DNA of 53,215 nucleotides from Polaribacter sp. (GCA_020740485.1 DYMN01000012.1:1-53215); one strand, 5' to 3'. Counted from the stretch's first letter, positions 26,353-35,980 are shown. Translations and numbers: made by a program. Notes: generated by a model from the sequence alone, not told the origin.

Positions 26353-27612
26353 TTATAAGTTCAAATGTAATTGATTTTTGTTTATCACCCCTAAAACTTT
26401 TCCTTTCATCTTTTGGCCAATAAAAGCTGAATTTTTTGATGAAGAAAGAATGTCTTTTTCGGTAAATTCCCATTCCGTATTCGGATCGAAAAGGGTAAAG
26501 TTGGCTGTTGTCCCTTCTGTAAATTCAGGGAGGGGAAGTTTAAATACAATCCTTGGATTTACCGTTATACAGTCTATAAAATCGTCTAATTCGATGATGT
26601 TATTGACTGCTCCGAAGAAGCTTTCCATGCCGATTGTTCCGTGTTTTGCATAGGAGAATTCTTTCTTTTTATTCTCAATATCCATAGGTTGGTGATCACT
26701 GGTTAAGAGGGCAATATTGCCATCTTTTACGCCTTTTTGCATTGCCTTGATGTCCTTTTCGCTTCGCAAGGGTGGATTTACTTTGTAATTACTATCGAAT
26801 TCTTCTAATTGATGATCTGTGAGAATTAAATGATGTGCAGCCACACTGCAACTCACATTGAATCCTTTTTTTTGAGCATCTTTGATTAATTTTAAGGATT
26901 TTTCGGTGGAAATGGTTGGAATGTGCAATTTGCCTTCGGTATATTCTAAAAGATGTAGGTCGCGAACTATTTGTAATTCTTCACTCAACGAAGGACTTCC
27001 TTCAAATCCCAAACTCAACGTAAAGGCACTTTCGTTGGCTTTATTGCCATAGGAAGTACTTGTTTCTTGTGGGAAACTATACAATAAGCCATCAAAAGAT
27101 TGCGCGTATAAAAGTCCCATTTTTAATAGATTGGCATTTTGAATAGGTTTTTTGTGGTCGGAGAAAGCAATAGCGCCGTTTTGCTTCATATCATACCATT
27201 CTGCCATGTCTTTACCCTCAGCTCCTTTGGAAAATGTTCCAATGGGATATACATCTGTGAGAGCAGATTGGCTCTTACTTTTCAAATAAATAACACCGCT
27301 TGCATCATCAATCATAGGTTGAGAATTGGGATTTAAAGCAATGGCAGTAAATCCGCTTGCAGCAGCTACTTTTAATCCGTTTTCCAAGGTTTCGCGTTCT
27401 TCCAAACCCGGTTCGCCAAAGGATACACTGCTGTCCATCCATCCCAGCGAAATGTGTAAATTTTTATGTGAAAAAACCTGAAAATTTTCCTTGTTTTCAA
27501 TGGATTTATCAATTTTTTTAACAATGCCATTTTGAATAAGTAAATCTCTTTTTTTACGATGTAACGGATGATTTGGAGCAATAATTACAGCGGATTTGAT
27601 GAGTAGGTTCAT
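26353..27612 (-). CDS. pyrC: Dihydroorotase homologue lacking metal ligands
   Basis: A 419-residue amidohydrolase of the dihydroorotase type. The normal D-x-H-x-H-x-R-x-P-G metal and substrate motif is DSSVSFGEPG at residues 60-69, so both zinc-binding His (62, 64) are Ser and the substrate Arg (66) is Gly. A later His position reads IPTIST instead of a HVST-like motif, while CSVAAHH and TSDHQPMD are retained. It is therefore unlikely to be an ordinary active dihydroorotase. Non-catalytic dihydroorotase subunits that bind aspartate transcarbamoylase are known in other bacteria, and that is the best analogy. The symbol is by homology only. Confidence 0.85.
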   Translation of the reverse strand: MNLLIKSAVIIAPNHPLHRKKRDLLIQNGIVKKIDKSIENKENFQVFSHKNLHISLGWMDSSVSFGEPGLEERETLENGLKVAAASGFTAIALNPNSQPMIDDASGVIYLKSKSQSALTDVYPIGTFSKGAEGKDMAEWYDMKQNGAIAFSDHKKPIQNANLLKMGLLYAQSFDGLLYSFPQETSTSYGNKANESAFTLSLGFEGSPSLSEELQIVRDLHLLEYTEGKLHIPTISTEKSLKLIKDAQKKGFNVSCSVAAHHLILTDHQLEEFDSNYKVNPPLRSEKDIKAMQKGVKDGNIALLTSDHQPMDIENKKKEFSYAKHGTIGMESFFGAVNNIIELDDFIDCITVNPRIVFKLPLPEFTEGTTANFTLFDPNTEWEFTEKDILSSSKNSAFIGQKMKGKVLGVINKNQLHLNL

Positions 27613-27639
27613 GGGTTTTGGTATTGGATGTTGGTACTG

Positions 27640-27705
27640 TTGATGTTATTGATGCTATTGATGCTATTGATACTTATTGATACTTGCACTGAGCGAAGTC
27701 GAAGT
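27640..27705. repeat. Short tandem repeat (TTGATGCTA-like)
   Basis: About seven degenerate copies of a 9-12 base unit (TTGATGTTA, TTGATGCTA, TTGATACTTA) followed by GAGCGAAGTCGAAGTG, a motif that recurs near 29783, 43100 and 53143 in variant forms. Non-coding. Confidence 0.75.
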
Positions 27706-27800
27706 GTTGATACTATTACAGAGTTAAGAATATTTCTATTTTAACTTAATAACTTTGCAACTTTATGAACTTTATGAACTTTTTGACTTGCTACTCTTGG

Positions 27801-29735
27801 CTACATATATTTAATTAATCCTATTTCAATTAATAAAAATAGCAACGCTAAAATAACAAACCATTTAAAATAGGATAAAACATTTTGGGTGTCGCTTACT
27901 TGATTTAATGCTTGCGGAACATTGTTGTAATATTCGCCGGCGTTGATTTCATTTTTGGTCCAATATTGCATTTTGCTTTCGGATTTAGGTGTATTAAATG
28001 CCAAAGTTTCAATAATATGTTCTTTGTTTTTTACACTGAAAAATCCGGTTGAATTTGGTAATTCATCGGTGATGAGCGTCACGAAATCAGGATGAATTTG
28101 CTGTTGTGGAATTATATTTTCTGTTGTTGATACCAAATGGAGTACTTCATCTTTTTGCAATGGAACTTCAACGGGAATTTCATTGATTTGTCCGATGCGA
28201 TAACTCAATTGATTTTGTAATTTACTCAATTTAGCCATATTGTAAAATACAGGCACTACTAATGGAGAATTGATAAAATTTGAATTTTTAATGTTTAATG
28301 GGGATGCAAACCAGTAAAATTTTCCTTTTCCGACATTGAATTGAGTGATAAAACCCGATAAATCTTCAAAACTCAAGGCTTGTAAACCCGTATTAGAAAC
28401 GGATTCAAACACTGTATTGCTGGCAGGATATTGAAAATTGGATACTTGCTTTTCGAATACATTTTGAAACAACGGGTGTTCAAAATGAATTTTATTGATA
28501 AGTAAACTGTCTTTTTTTTGTTGTGATATTTTGCTGATATTAAGCAAGGTAAAAAATGTATTGAGATTTTCCATTGAGCTATCTTCTCTTGGAATCAAAG
28601 CCAAACTTCCTCCATTTTTGACAAAGTCTAAGAAGGAAGACATTGCATTTTCGGGGATTTCCTTTACTTCATTTATAACTACCAAAGTGTTGTTTTTCAA
28701 TAAATCAGCGGAAACTTCCTTGATGGTTTTTTGCGTTAATTCAAATTCGTTATCGGTGTAAATTTTATTGAGAAAACCGGGCGCCTCGGTGATGACCAGA
28801 ACAGGTGTTTTTTGCAATTCTTGAAAGCTGATATTATAGGAGTTGTCAAAAATAAATGCATCCTCATAATCTAATTCTATTTTTACCTGCTTCAAATTTC
28901 CGGTTACTTGCAATTGGGTTTCGATAGATTGATTTTCAGGAACTAAAATGCTGGTTTTAGCGAGAATAATGGCATTTTGTTTGGCGCTAATATTAATGTT
29001 TGCTGCTTTTTTACCTTGATTATGCAGCTTGATGGTAAGGGTTTTATTTTCCATATTCTCATCGCTCACATAAACGGTGTCTATGCTTAAATTGATGTCA
29101 AACTTAGGTTGAAGTTGAATAAAATCAATTTTTAAATCAGTAGGTTTTGGAAATTCGGTTTGGGAATCATTTTTTTGTAAATCTGAAATCCAAAAAAGCT
29201 TGTGATTGGCATTGGGGAAGAGTTTAAAATGCTGTTGGGCTTTTAAAATTATATCACTAAGACTTTCGGTTTTGCCACTATATTTGATTTCTTTTAGGGA
29301 TGCTTTTAAAGCATTTTTATCTAATTCTGTCCAAAAATTATCATGAGTCATTAAAGCAAAATTTCCTTTTTCGGGTAGGTTTTCAACGATGTTTCTAACA
29401 GCTTGTTTTAATAATTCACCTTCACTCCCGTGGGATTGCATACTTAGAGAATTATCCAAATAAAAAATAATTTCCCAATCTTTAGAGGTGTCATTTTTTG
29501 AAAAATAAGGCTGAGCAAAGGCAATGATGAGCGCTGCTAATGCTAATAATCTACTCAATAATACCAAATATTTTTTGAGTTTGGAGCTTTTTCGGGTTTG
29601 GAGTTCTAATTGTTTTAAAAACTTAACATTAGTAAAAGGCACTTTTACAAAGCGCTGTAATTGAAATAAATGAATTAATATCGGGAGGAGCAGTGCAAAA
29701 AGAGCATACAGTATTTCCGGATATTTAAAATGCAT
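27801..29735 (-). CDS. BatA/vWA-type membrane protein
   Basis: A 644-residue protein with the BatA N-terminal module: a first helix (ILYALFALLLPILIHLFQL), the KVPFTNVKFLKQL signature, and a second helix (about 56-77). A von Willebrand A-like domain follows with the MIDAS start D94-N-S96-L-S98. The long central part is periplasmic, and a C-terminal helix (WFVILALLFLLIEIGLI) closes the protein. BatA-type proteins in Bacteroidota are linked to aerotolerance and envelope functions, but this long form is uncharacterised. It probably leads the run toward the dihydroorotase homologue. Confidence 0.85.
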   Translation of the reverse strand: MHFKYPEILYALFALLLPILIHLFQLQRFVKVPFTNVKFLKQLELQTRKSSKLKKYLVLLSRLLALAALIIAFAQPYFSKNDTSKDWEIIFYLDNSLSMQSHGSEGELLKQAVRNIVENLPEKGNFALMTHDNFWTELDKNALKASLKEIKYSGKTESLSDIILKAQQHFKLFPNANHKLFWISDLQKNDSQTEFPKPTDLKIDFIQLQPKFDINLSIDTVYVSDENMENKTLTIKLHNQGKKAANINISAKQNAIILAKTSILVPENQSIETQLQVTGNLKQVKIELDYEDAFIFDNSYNISFQELQKTPVLVITEAPGFLNKIYTDNEFELTQKTIKEVSADLLKNNTLVVINEVKEIPENAMSSFLDFVKNGGSLALIPREDSSMENLNTFFTLLNISKISQQKKDSLLINKIHFEHPLFQNVFEKQVSNFQYPASNTVFESVSNTGLQALSFEDLSGFITQFNVGKGKFYWFASPLNIKNSNFINSPLVVPVFYNMAKLSKLQNQLSYRIGQINEIPVEVPLQKDEVLHLVSTTENIIPQQQIHPDFVTLITDELPNSTGFFSVKNKEHIIETLAFNTPKSESKMQYWTKNEINAGEYYNNVPQALNQVSDTQNVLSYFKWFVILALLFLLIEIGLIKYM

Positions 29736-29739
29736 AAAA

Positions 29740-29830
29740 ATTACAATTTACGATTTACGTTTTTAGTTTTAAATAGGTGGTTGAGCGAAGTCGAAACCAC
29801 GATTTACGAATTTAGAATTTAGAATTTCGC
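29740..29830. repeat. Short repeats upstream of the BatA gene
   Basis: ATTTACGATTTACG-type units and GAGCGAAGTCGAAACCACG, the same families as at 10711 and 27690. Non-coding. Confidence 0.6.
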
Positions 29831-29892
29831 TTCATTCATTTTCAAACAAACAGCATTGCACAACATTCATCACCCTACATTCATCATCCGCT

Positions 29893-31173
29893 TCAACTCA
29901 TCAACTTTACAATTTGTTTTCTGTCAGGACCTACTGATACGTAAGTCATTTTTACGTTTAGATATTTCTCGATAAACTGAATGTATTCCATCAATTCTGC
30001 AGGAAATTCAGAGGGTTCTTTAACTTCGCTTAAATCTTTATGCCAGCCTTTGAGTTCTGTATAAACGGGTTGAAGTAGGTCATCATCTATAGAAAATGGG
30101 AAATGGTTGATTTCTTCACCATTGTATTTATAGGAAGTACATACTTTCAGGATATCGATACCGGAGAGTACATCGGCTTTCATCATCAGTAATTGGGTGA
30201 CTCCATTGAGTTGAACGGCATATTTTAAAGCCACTAAATCCAACCAACCACAACGGCGTTTTCTGCCTGTAGTTGACCCAAATTCATTGCCAATTTGGGC
30301 TATTTTTTCTCCGATTTCATCAAATAACTCAGTAGGAAATGGGCCGGAGCCTACGCGCGTGGTGTAAGCTTTCATAATGCCAAAGACTTCTCCTATTTGG
30401 TTGGGCGGAACACCCAGACCGGTGCAGGCGCCTGCCGCAGAAGTGTTGGAAGAAGTAACAAAAGGATAAGTACCAAAATCAATATCCAATAATGTACCCT
30501 GTGCTCCTTCAGCTAAAATCTTTTTATCCTCAGCCATAGCTTGATGCATATACTGCACACTGTCAATAAAAGGAAATTGTTTTAAGGTTTCAATTCCTTC
30601 AAAAAATGCCTTTTCCAATTCCTGCATATCGTAGTCTAACTTTACGTTGTAATGGGTGAGCAGGTTGAGATGTTTTTCTTTTAAAGCAATATATTTTTCC
30701 ATCCACTCGGGATGTTCCATATCACCGACCCGCAAGCCATTTCTGCCGGTTTTATCCATATAAGTTGGTCCGATTCCTTTGAGTGTAGAACCGATTTTAG
30801 CTTTCCCTTTACTGACTTCGCTGGCTGCATCAATCAAGCGGTGCGTAGGAAGGATGAGATGTGCATTGCGCGAAATGACTAATTTTTCGGTAATATTAAG
30901 ATTGAAAGGAAGTAAGTTTTCTATTTCCTTTTTGAAAATACTCGGATCGATTACCACTCCATTACCGATGATATTCATGGCTTTATCGTGAAAAATTCCC
31001 GAGGGAATGGTGTGCAGTACGTGCTTATGACCATTGAAAACCAAAGTGTGTCCGGCATTGGGACCGCCTTGAAAACGGGCTATGACATCATGTTGTTCTG
31101 TAAAGATATCGACGATTTTGCCTTTGCCTTCATCGCCCCATTGTAAGCCTAACAATAAATTGATTTTACTCAT
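29893..31173 (-). CDS. purA: Adenylosuccinate synthetase
   Basis: A 426-residue PurA, making adenylosuccinate from IMP, aspartate and GTP in AMP synthesis. The GTP loop GLQWGDEGKGK is at the N-terminus, IMP-binding FQGGPNAGHT follows, and EGAQGTLLDIDFGTYPFVTSS and TTTGRKRRCGWLD are typical. Full length. Its start overlaps the end of the upstream Fur-family gene by 8 bases, so the two are co-transcribed. Confidence 0.97.
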   Translation of the reverse strand: MSKINLLLGLQWGDEGKGKIVDIFTEQHDVIARFQGGPNAGHTLVFNGHKHVLHTIPSGIFHDKAMNIIGNGVVIDPSIFKKEIENLLPFNLNITEKLVISRNAHLILPTHRLIDAASEVSKGKAKIGSTLKGIGPTYMDKTGRNGLRVGDMEHPEWMEKYIALKEKHLNLLTHYNVKLDYDMQELEKAFFEGIETLKQFPFIDSVQYMHQAMAEDKKILAEGAQGTLLDIDFGTYPFVTSSNTSAAGACTGLGVPPNQIGEVFGIMKAYTTRVGSGPFPTELFDEIGEKIAQIGNEFGSTTGRKRRCGWLDLVALKYAVQLNGVTQLLMMKADVLSGIDILKVCTSYKYNGEEINHFPFSIDDDLLQPVYTELKGWHKDLSEVKEPSEFPAELMEYIQFIEKYLNVKMTYVSVGPDRKQIVKLMS

Positions 31174-31612
31174 GATTTTTGATTTTGGTGCCGTAGAATA
31201 AGAGAGAATGTTTGTGGATTTTAACGTTAAATACTTGTTCTATAGTTTTTTTGATATTTTCAATTCTGGGGTCGCAAAATTCAATGACTTCGTTTGTGTC
31301 TTCAATAATGAGATGATCATGTTGCTTGTCAAAATAAGATTTTTCGAAATACGCTTGACTTTTTCCAAATTGATGTTTACGAACCAAGCCACAAGATTGC
31401 AAAAGATCTATGGTGTTATAGAGAGTGGCTTTACTCACACGATAGTTTTTGCTTGTCAAAACGTCAAACAAGGTGTCAATATCAAAATGTTCCAGATTGA
31501 GGTAAATCTCTTGTAATATGGCATAACGTTCCGGTGTTTTGCGGTGTTCGTGAGTTTCCAGATAGTCTGTAAAAACCTTTTCTACAATATTGTAATCTTT
31601 TAGTTTTGACAT
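31166..31612 (-). CDS. Fur-family transcriptional regulator
   Basis: A 148-residue regulator from the Met at 31612 (MSKLKDYNIVEK); a longer frame to 31687 adds 25 hydrophobic residues unlike the family, so I prefer the inner start. The winged helix is visible (RYAILQEIYL, then YRVSKATLYNTIDLLQSCGLV) and the metal site includes KQHDHLIIED. The structural CxxC pairs typical of Fur are missing; a single Cys remains in EFCDPRIE. It may sense iron, peroxide or zinc; the class cannot be decided. It overlaps purA. Confidence 0.88.
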   Translation of the reverse strand: MSKLKDYNIVEKVFTDYLETHEHRKTPERYAILQEIYLNLEHFDIDTLFDVLTSKNYRVSKATLYNTIDLLQSCGLVRKHQFGKSQAYFEKSYFDKQHDHLIIEDTNEVIEFCDPRIENIKKTIEQVFNVKIHKHSLLFYGTKIKNHE

Positions 31613-32042
31613 TAAAAATGAATTTATGGTTTTTAAAACCGGCAGTTTAGTTTTCAGCACAATAATTTTTACAAAATTAAAAAACAATATCAGAAAAACT
31701 GAAGGGTAAAAGAAAAGTAATCAAAAGTTTTAAACATTTTTATATTTTTGTAGTTTGAAACGGTAGCTCAAATTAGCCTATTTTTATTGTAAAATGCAAA
31801 TTTAAGAGTTCAATATGCCAAGTGTAACATCAAACAAAAATAATTTTAATTCCTTAAATTCTTAAGTGTTTTCGAGAAGAAAACATCAAATGAATGTTTG
31901 CAAATGGAAGCACAGTTTTGAGATTCTAAAAATGATCATTGTCTTTAATGACGGGCTGTTGGAACCCAAGTAAATTGAGGATAGTAGAAATGCACTTGCG
32001 AATGTCAGGAAATATTCAATAACACAACAACATAAATCAATA
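31613..32042. other. Gap between the Fur-family gene and arcC
   Basis: 430 bases between divergent genes. TATTTTTG at 31743-31750 is a candidate -7 element for arcC, which would give a leader of nearly 290 bases. A short open frame at 31890-31973 is unsupported. No other feature is seen. Confidence 0.4.
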
Positions 32043-32990
32043 ATGAACAAATTAGCTGTAATAGCACTAGGCGGAAACGCCATTACCAGAGGAGAGGAAA
32101 AAGGGACGATAGAAGAACAATATAAAAATTCAAGAGATACCATTTATAATTTAATTTATTTGATTAGAGATGGTTATAACTTAGTAATCAGTCACGGCAA
32201 TGGTCCACAAGTTGGAAATATTCTGTTGCGCAATGATGCAGGAGAAGAAATTTATGATATTCCTCAAATGCCTTTAGATGTTTGTGTAGCGGATTCACAA
32301 GGCGGTATAGGTTATATGTTAGAAAAAATGTTGCGCAACATATTAAAAGAAGAAGGGATTGATAAAGAAGTAGTTACATTAGTAACCCAAGTAATTGTTG
32401 ATAAAAACGATCCTGCTTTTCAAAATCCGACCAAAAGAGTAGGGAAGTTATACGATAAAAGCAAAACCGATGAAATGGCTGCCAAAAAAGGTTGGGTTTT
32501 TAAACCCAATTCTGCTAAAGATGACAAATGGCGTCGTGTGGTGCCTTCACCGGAACCTAAAGATATTATGAATGTTAAAATCATCAAAGAATTGGTAGAT
32601 AGAGGGACGATAGTCATTGCATCAGGTGGTGGTGGAATTCCTGTATATTATGACGAACAGGGAATGATTCAATCCCTTGAAGCTGTGATTGATAAAGATG
32701 CAGCATCTTCATTATTAGCCAACAAAATCAAAGCCGATGAATTCTACATCTTGACCGATGTTCCTTACGTTTTTTCTAATTTTGGGAAACCCAATCAGCA
32801 AATTGAAGAGTTTTTGACCAAAGAACGTATCGTACAATTAATGGCAAATGGCGAATTTGGGGAAGGAAGTATGTTGCCCAAAATAAAATCCGCATTAAAG
32901 TTTGTCGAAAACGGCGGTGAAAAAAGCGTAATCACCGAAGCAAGTAAATTGGAGGACCGAAAATTTGGCTCGAGAATAACTTTAAATTAA
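32043..32990 (+). CDS. arcC: Carbamate kinase
   Basis: A 315-residue carbamate kinase, which makes ATP from carbamoyl phosphate and ADP. The N-terminal IALGGNAITRGEE and SHGNGPQVGN are family hallmarks; IASGGGGIPVYY and DKDAASSLLANKI form the substrate and nucleotide sites. It is 69 bases upstream of an ornithine carbamoyltransferase gene on the same strand. Together they can convert citrulline to ornithine, CO2, ammonia and ATP. Arginine deiminase (arcA) is not in the window. Confidence 0.96.
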   Translation: MNKLAVIALGGNAITRGEEKGTIEEQYKNSRDTIYNLIYLIRDGYNLVISHGNGPQVGNILLRNDAGEEIYDIPQMPLDVCVADSQGGIGYMLEKMLRNILKEEGIDKEVVTLVTQVIVDKNDPAFQNPTKRVGKLYDKSKTDEMAAKKGWVFKPNSAKDDKWRRVVPSPEPKDIMNVKIIKELVDRGTIVIASGGGGIPVYYDEQGMIQSLEAVIDKDAASSLLANKIKADEFYILTDVPYVFSNFGKPNQQIEEFLTKERIVQLMANGEFGEGSMLPKIKSALKFVENGGEKSVITEASKLEDRKFGSRITLN

Positions 32991-33059
32991 AGGATCTATA
33001 CTTCAATAAGCTCAGTAAATAATTATAAATAAACACAGAACAACAAACAACAAACACTC

Positions 33060-34061
33060 ATGGCTTACAACATAAGAAATCGCAACTTTTTAAAACTTTT
33101 GGACTTTTCGTCCAAAGAAATCAAGTTTTTATTAGACCTTTCTGCTGATTTGAAAAAAGCAAAATATGCAGGAACTGAAGTACAAAAACTCAAAGGCAAA
33201 AACATAGCCCTTATATTTGAAAAAGCATCTACGCGCACTCGTTGTGCCTTTGAAGTAGCTGTAAACGATCAAGGCGGCAATGTAACCTATCTCGGACCTT
33301 CAGGCTCTCAAATTGGTGCTAAAGAATCTATGAAAGATACCGCTCGCGTTTTAGGACGCATGTATGACGGCATTGAATACCGCGGATTCGGACAAGATAT
33401 CGTCGAAGAATTAGGAAAATATGCAGGCGTTCCCGTATGGAACGGTTTGACCAATGAATTCCATCCCACCCAAATTCTCGCCGATTTCTTGACGATGATG
33501 GAACATACGGATAAACCCTTACATCAAGTAAAATTCGCTTATCTGGGTGATGCTCGCAACAATATGGGAAATTCATTGATGGTAGGTGCAGCCAAAATGG
33601 GGATAGATTTTCGTGCAGTAGCCCCAAAAAGTTTACATCCTGAAGCAGCATTGGTAGCTCTATGCAGAGAAATTGCCAAAGAAACCGGAGCTAAAATCAC
33701 TTTGACCGAAAGTGTGGCAGAAGGGGTGAAAGATTGCGATTTTCTCTATACGGATGTGTGGGTTTCTATGGGTGAACCGGCTGAAGTTTGGGGAGACAGA
33801 ATCAAATTATTGTTACCTTACCAAATCAATAAAAAAGCAATGGAACTCACCGGAAATCCAAAAGTGAAATTCATGCATTGTTTACCCGCTTTCCACAATC
33901 GTGAAACCAAAGTAGGAGAGGAGATATACCAAAAATTTGGTATTGAAGCGATGGAAGTTTCCGAAGAAGTCTTTGAAAGCGAAGCATCTATCGTATTTGA
34001 TGAAGCTGAGAACAGATTGCATACCATCAAAGCTATTATGGTAGCCACTTTGGGTAGTTAA
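33060..34061 (+). CDS. arcB: Ornithine carbamoyltransferase
   Basis: A 333-residue ornithine carbamoyltransferase. The carbamoyl-phosphate loop is [25 protein letters not shown] follows, and the ornithine site [11 protein letters not shown] is intact. Because it follows arcC, a catabolic role (citrulline phosphorolysis) is likely, hence arcB rather than argF; this is inference from context. A strong GC-rich hairpin terminator follows. Confidence 0.95.
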   Translation: MAYNIRNRNFLKLLDFSSKEIKFLLDLSADLKKAKYAGTEVQKLKGKNIALIFEKASTRTRCAFEVAVNDQGGNVTYLGPSGSQIGAKESMKDTARVLGRMYDGIEYRGFGQDIVEELGKYAGVPVWNGLTNEFHPTQILADFLTMMEHTDKPLHQVKFAYLGDARNNMGNSLMVGAAKMGIDFRAVAPKSLHPEAALVALCREIAKETGAKITLTESVAEGVKDCDFLYTDVWVSMGEPAEVWGDRIKLLLPYQINKKAMELTGNPKVKFMHCLPAFHNRETKVGEEIYQKFGIEAMEVSEEVFESEASIVFDEAENRLHTIKAIMVATLGS

Positions 34062-34092
34062 ATATAAAGAGGTCAGTTTAAAAACTATTGTT

Positions 34093-34190
34093 TTTGGGCT
34101 AAAGCCCGATAAAGCTTGAATTTCAATAGCCCCGCCCTTAAGGTCGGGGCTTTTGGTATATGCGATATTCAGGGCTTTAGCCACATTAAT
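34093..34190. repeat. Palindromic repeat with nested hairpins
   Basis: GGGCTAAAGCCC at 34095-34106 and GGGCTTTAGCC near 34173 can pair with each other, enclosing the AGCCCCG...CGGGGCT hairpin. This nested design resembles interspersed repeats of Bacteroidota and also terminates arcB. Confidence 0.6.
34128..34155 (+). terminator. Terminator hairpin after arcB
   Basis: AGCCCCG (34128-34134), an inner CCTTAAGG, then CGGGGCT (34145-34151) followed by TTT. Confidence 0.75.
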
Positions 34191-34275
34191 AAAAATTAGG
34201 GCACCTTTTTAAATCGAACTCGAAAAAGATTTAACCATTTTTTTATATATAAATTATTATTTTCAAAAAAAAGTG

Positions 34276-34283
34276 TAGTTTTG
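34276..34283 (+). promoter_or_regulatory. Candidate -7 element for the peroxiredoxin gene
   Basis: TAGTTTTG, a perfect TAnnTTTG, 17 bases before the start at 34300, implying a very short leader. Confidence 0.55.
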
Positions 34284-34299
34284 CTTAAAATCAATAAAA

Positions 34300-34956
34300 A
34301 TGAACACTCAAAATTTCGCATTTCCGTTAATAGGGGATCAAGCACCAGCTTTTAAAGCCCAATCTACACAAGGTCCAATCAATTTTCCTGAAGATTACAA
34401 AGGGAGTTGGGTAGTTTTGTTTTCACATCCCGCCGACTTTACACCCGTTTGTACTACTGAATTTATTGCTTTTCAGGACTTACACAAAGAATTTGAAGCG
34501 CGCAATGCCAAATTAATAGGATATAGTGTTGATGGAATTCATTCGCACATTGAATGGCTGAGAAATATTGAAAAAAACTTTAAAGTTACAATCAAATTTC
34601 CTTTAATAGCAGGACAACATGTGGCTGAAAAATACGGAATGATACATCCAAATGCAGATTCCACAGCAACTGTTAGAGCTGTTTTTATCATTGCACCTCA
34701 AGGTACGGTAGCAAGTATTATGTTTTATCCGTTGTCCAACGGTAGAAATATTTTTGAGATATTGAGATTGATTGATAGTTTACAATTGAGCTACAACCAT
34801 CAAAGAGCTACTCCGGCTAACTGGCCTCATAATCGGATCTATAAAGAAAAAGTAATTGTTCCTCCTGCTTCAACTATGGAAGCTGCTCAAGAGGTATTGT
34901 CTAAAAATACAGACGCAAGAGACTGGTATATAATTACTGAAGATAAACCCCTTTAA
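34300..34956 (+). CDS. 1-Cys peroxiredoxin, Prx6 type
   Basis: A 218-residue peroxiredoxin that reduces peroxides. The peroxidatic Cys is C51 in HPADFTPVCTTEF, with the conserved Thr and the Arg of DSTATVRAVFII. It is the only Cys in the protein, so there is no resolving Cys, as in the Prx6 group, and an outside thiol must regenerate it. The C-terminal extension with WPHNRIYKEKVIVPP is typical. The next gene begins 10 bases later, so they are co-transcribed. Confidence 0.93.
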   Translation: MNTQNFAFPLIGDQAPAFKAQSTQGPINFPEDYKGSWVVLFSHPADFTPVCTTEFIAFQDLHKEFEARNAKLIGYSVDGIHSHIEWLRNIEKNFKVTIKFPLIAGQHVAEKYGMIHPNADSTATVRAVFIIAPQGTVASIMFYPLSNGRNIFEILRLIDSLQLSYNHQRATPANWPHNRIYKEKVIVPPASTMEAAQEVLSKNTDARDWYIITEDKPL

Positions 34957-34966
34957 AATTAAATTA

Positions 34967-35980
34967 ATGGATTTAAAATACTTAGATAATATCAATATTG
35001 CCAAAGAAAGCATAAAGGTTTGGCTCTCCAATTTGGAACAGTTGAACTTTGGTAATCAAATGTTTGCTAAAGCCAATGAATTTGATAGAAATACTACCGA
35101 ATTTGCAAAATGGTATTATGGTGAAGGGCAAACATTTAGTAGTTTTGAATCTTTTGAAATTTTAGAAGGTTTTTACAATGATATGTATGATGGTTTTTCG
35201 AAATATATGCAAATATTTGAAGGGCCCCTAAAAAAGTCTCTATTTTCAAATGCAAAGGAAAAAAGACAAAATCAGTTAGAAGAGCTTTACAACGATATCA
35301 AACAAAAAGGAAGAAAACTATTAAAGTCTATAGAAATATTTGATGAGAAGCTAAAGGTGTCCCCTCTTTTTAATGATTCTTTTACCAATACAAATGATTT
35401 TAACTTCCAAGATGAATTGAGGGTAGAAGAAAAGGATAGTAAAGATTTAAATGATTTTTTCAATGTTGAAACACCTGCGGATAAAAAAATTGATAATGAA
35501 TTAGCAGATACAGTTTCTTTAATGCAGCAGTTTTTTGATTTGCAGCCTGAACCAAATGAATTGGATATGAAAGGCCTAGATGCTAATCAATCAAATAATG
35601 ATGATTTGAATAGTTTTGAAAATTTTATAAATGCGAATCAAGATTTTAAAATAATTAATCCAGATAAAACCGAAGAAGTTGCTCCTACTGCACCATCTAA
35701 TGGAACAATTGATGACATCTCTATATTAATAGATGAACAAGTAAAGCTAAAACTTAATGCTGAAATGGAGAAGTTAAAGCAAAAAATAGAAAAAGAGTTG
35801 TTAGAAAAAATGAAAAATAATATGAAGACGCAACAACAAGACAACACTATACCTATTTTAAAAAATACAGAACCGATTTCAAAAGAGCCGGAAATAAATA
35901 GAGAAGAAGAAAAAATCAACATTAAACCTAAAAGTGATGAAATTGATTTAGATGAAGAAATTAGAAGAATATTGAGTTAA
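34967..35980 (+). CDS. Degenerate CZB-like protein with long acidic coiled-coil tail
   Basis: A 337-residue protein. About residues 12-80 resembles the chemoreceptor zinc-binding (CZB) domain: DRNTTEFAKWYYGEGQTFSS aligns with the usual H..C.FGKWYYGEG region, but the zinc His and Cys are Asn and Glu here, and the later PHxxxH is FYNDMYD. A long low-complexity tail follows, rich in Asp, Asn, Glu and Lys, with a coiled coil at about 255-290 and a helical end (DLDEEIRRILS). No membrane segment is present. It follows a peroxiredoxin gene by 10 bases; CZB domains in other proteins sense zinc or hypochlorite, so a redox link is possible. The assignment is tentative. Confidence 0.55.
   Translation: MDLKYLDNINIAKESIKVWLSNLEQLNFGNQMFAKANEFDRNTTEFAKWYYGEGQTFSSFESFEILEGFYNDMYDGFSKYMQIFEGPLKKSLFSNAKEKRQNQLEELYNDIKQKGRKLLKSIEIFDEKLKVSPLFNDSFTNTNDFNFQDELRVEEKDSKDLNDFFNVETPADKKIDNELADTVSLMQQFFDLQPEPNELDMKGLDANQSNNDDLNSFENFINANQDFKIINPDKTEEVAPTAPSNGTIDDISILIDEQVKLKLNAEMEKLKQKIEKELLEKMKNNMKTQQQDNTIPILKNTEPISKEPEINREEEKINIKPKSDEIDLDEEIRRILS

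Noticed and set aside
31613..31687. N-terminal extension of the Fur-family protein
   Set aside because: 25 hydrophobic residues atypical for Fur; MSKLKDYN is a normal start.
31890..31973. 27-codon open frame before arcC
   Set aside because: No start context, conservation or leader-type codon pattern that supports it.
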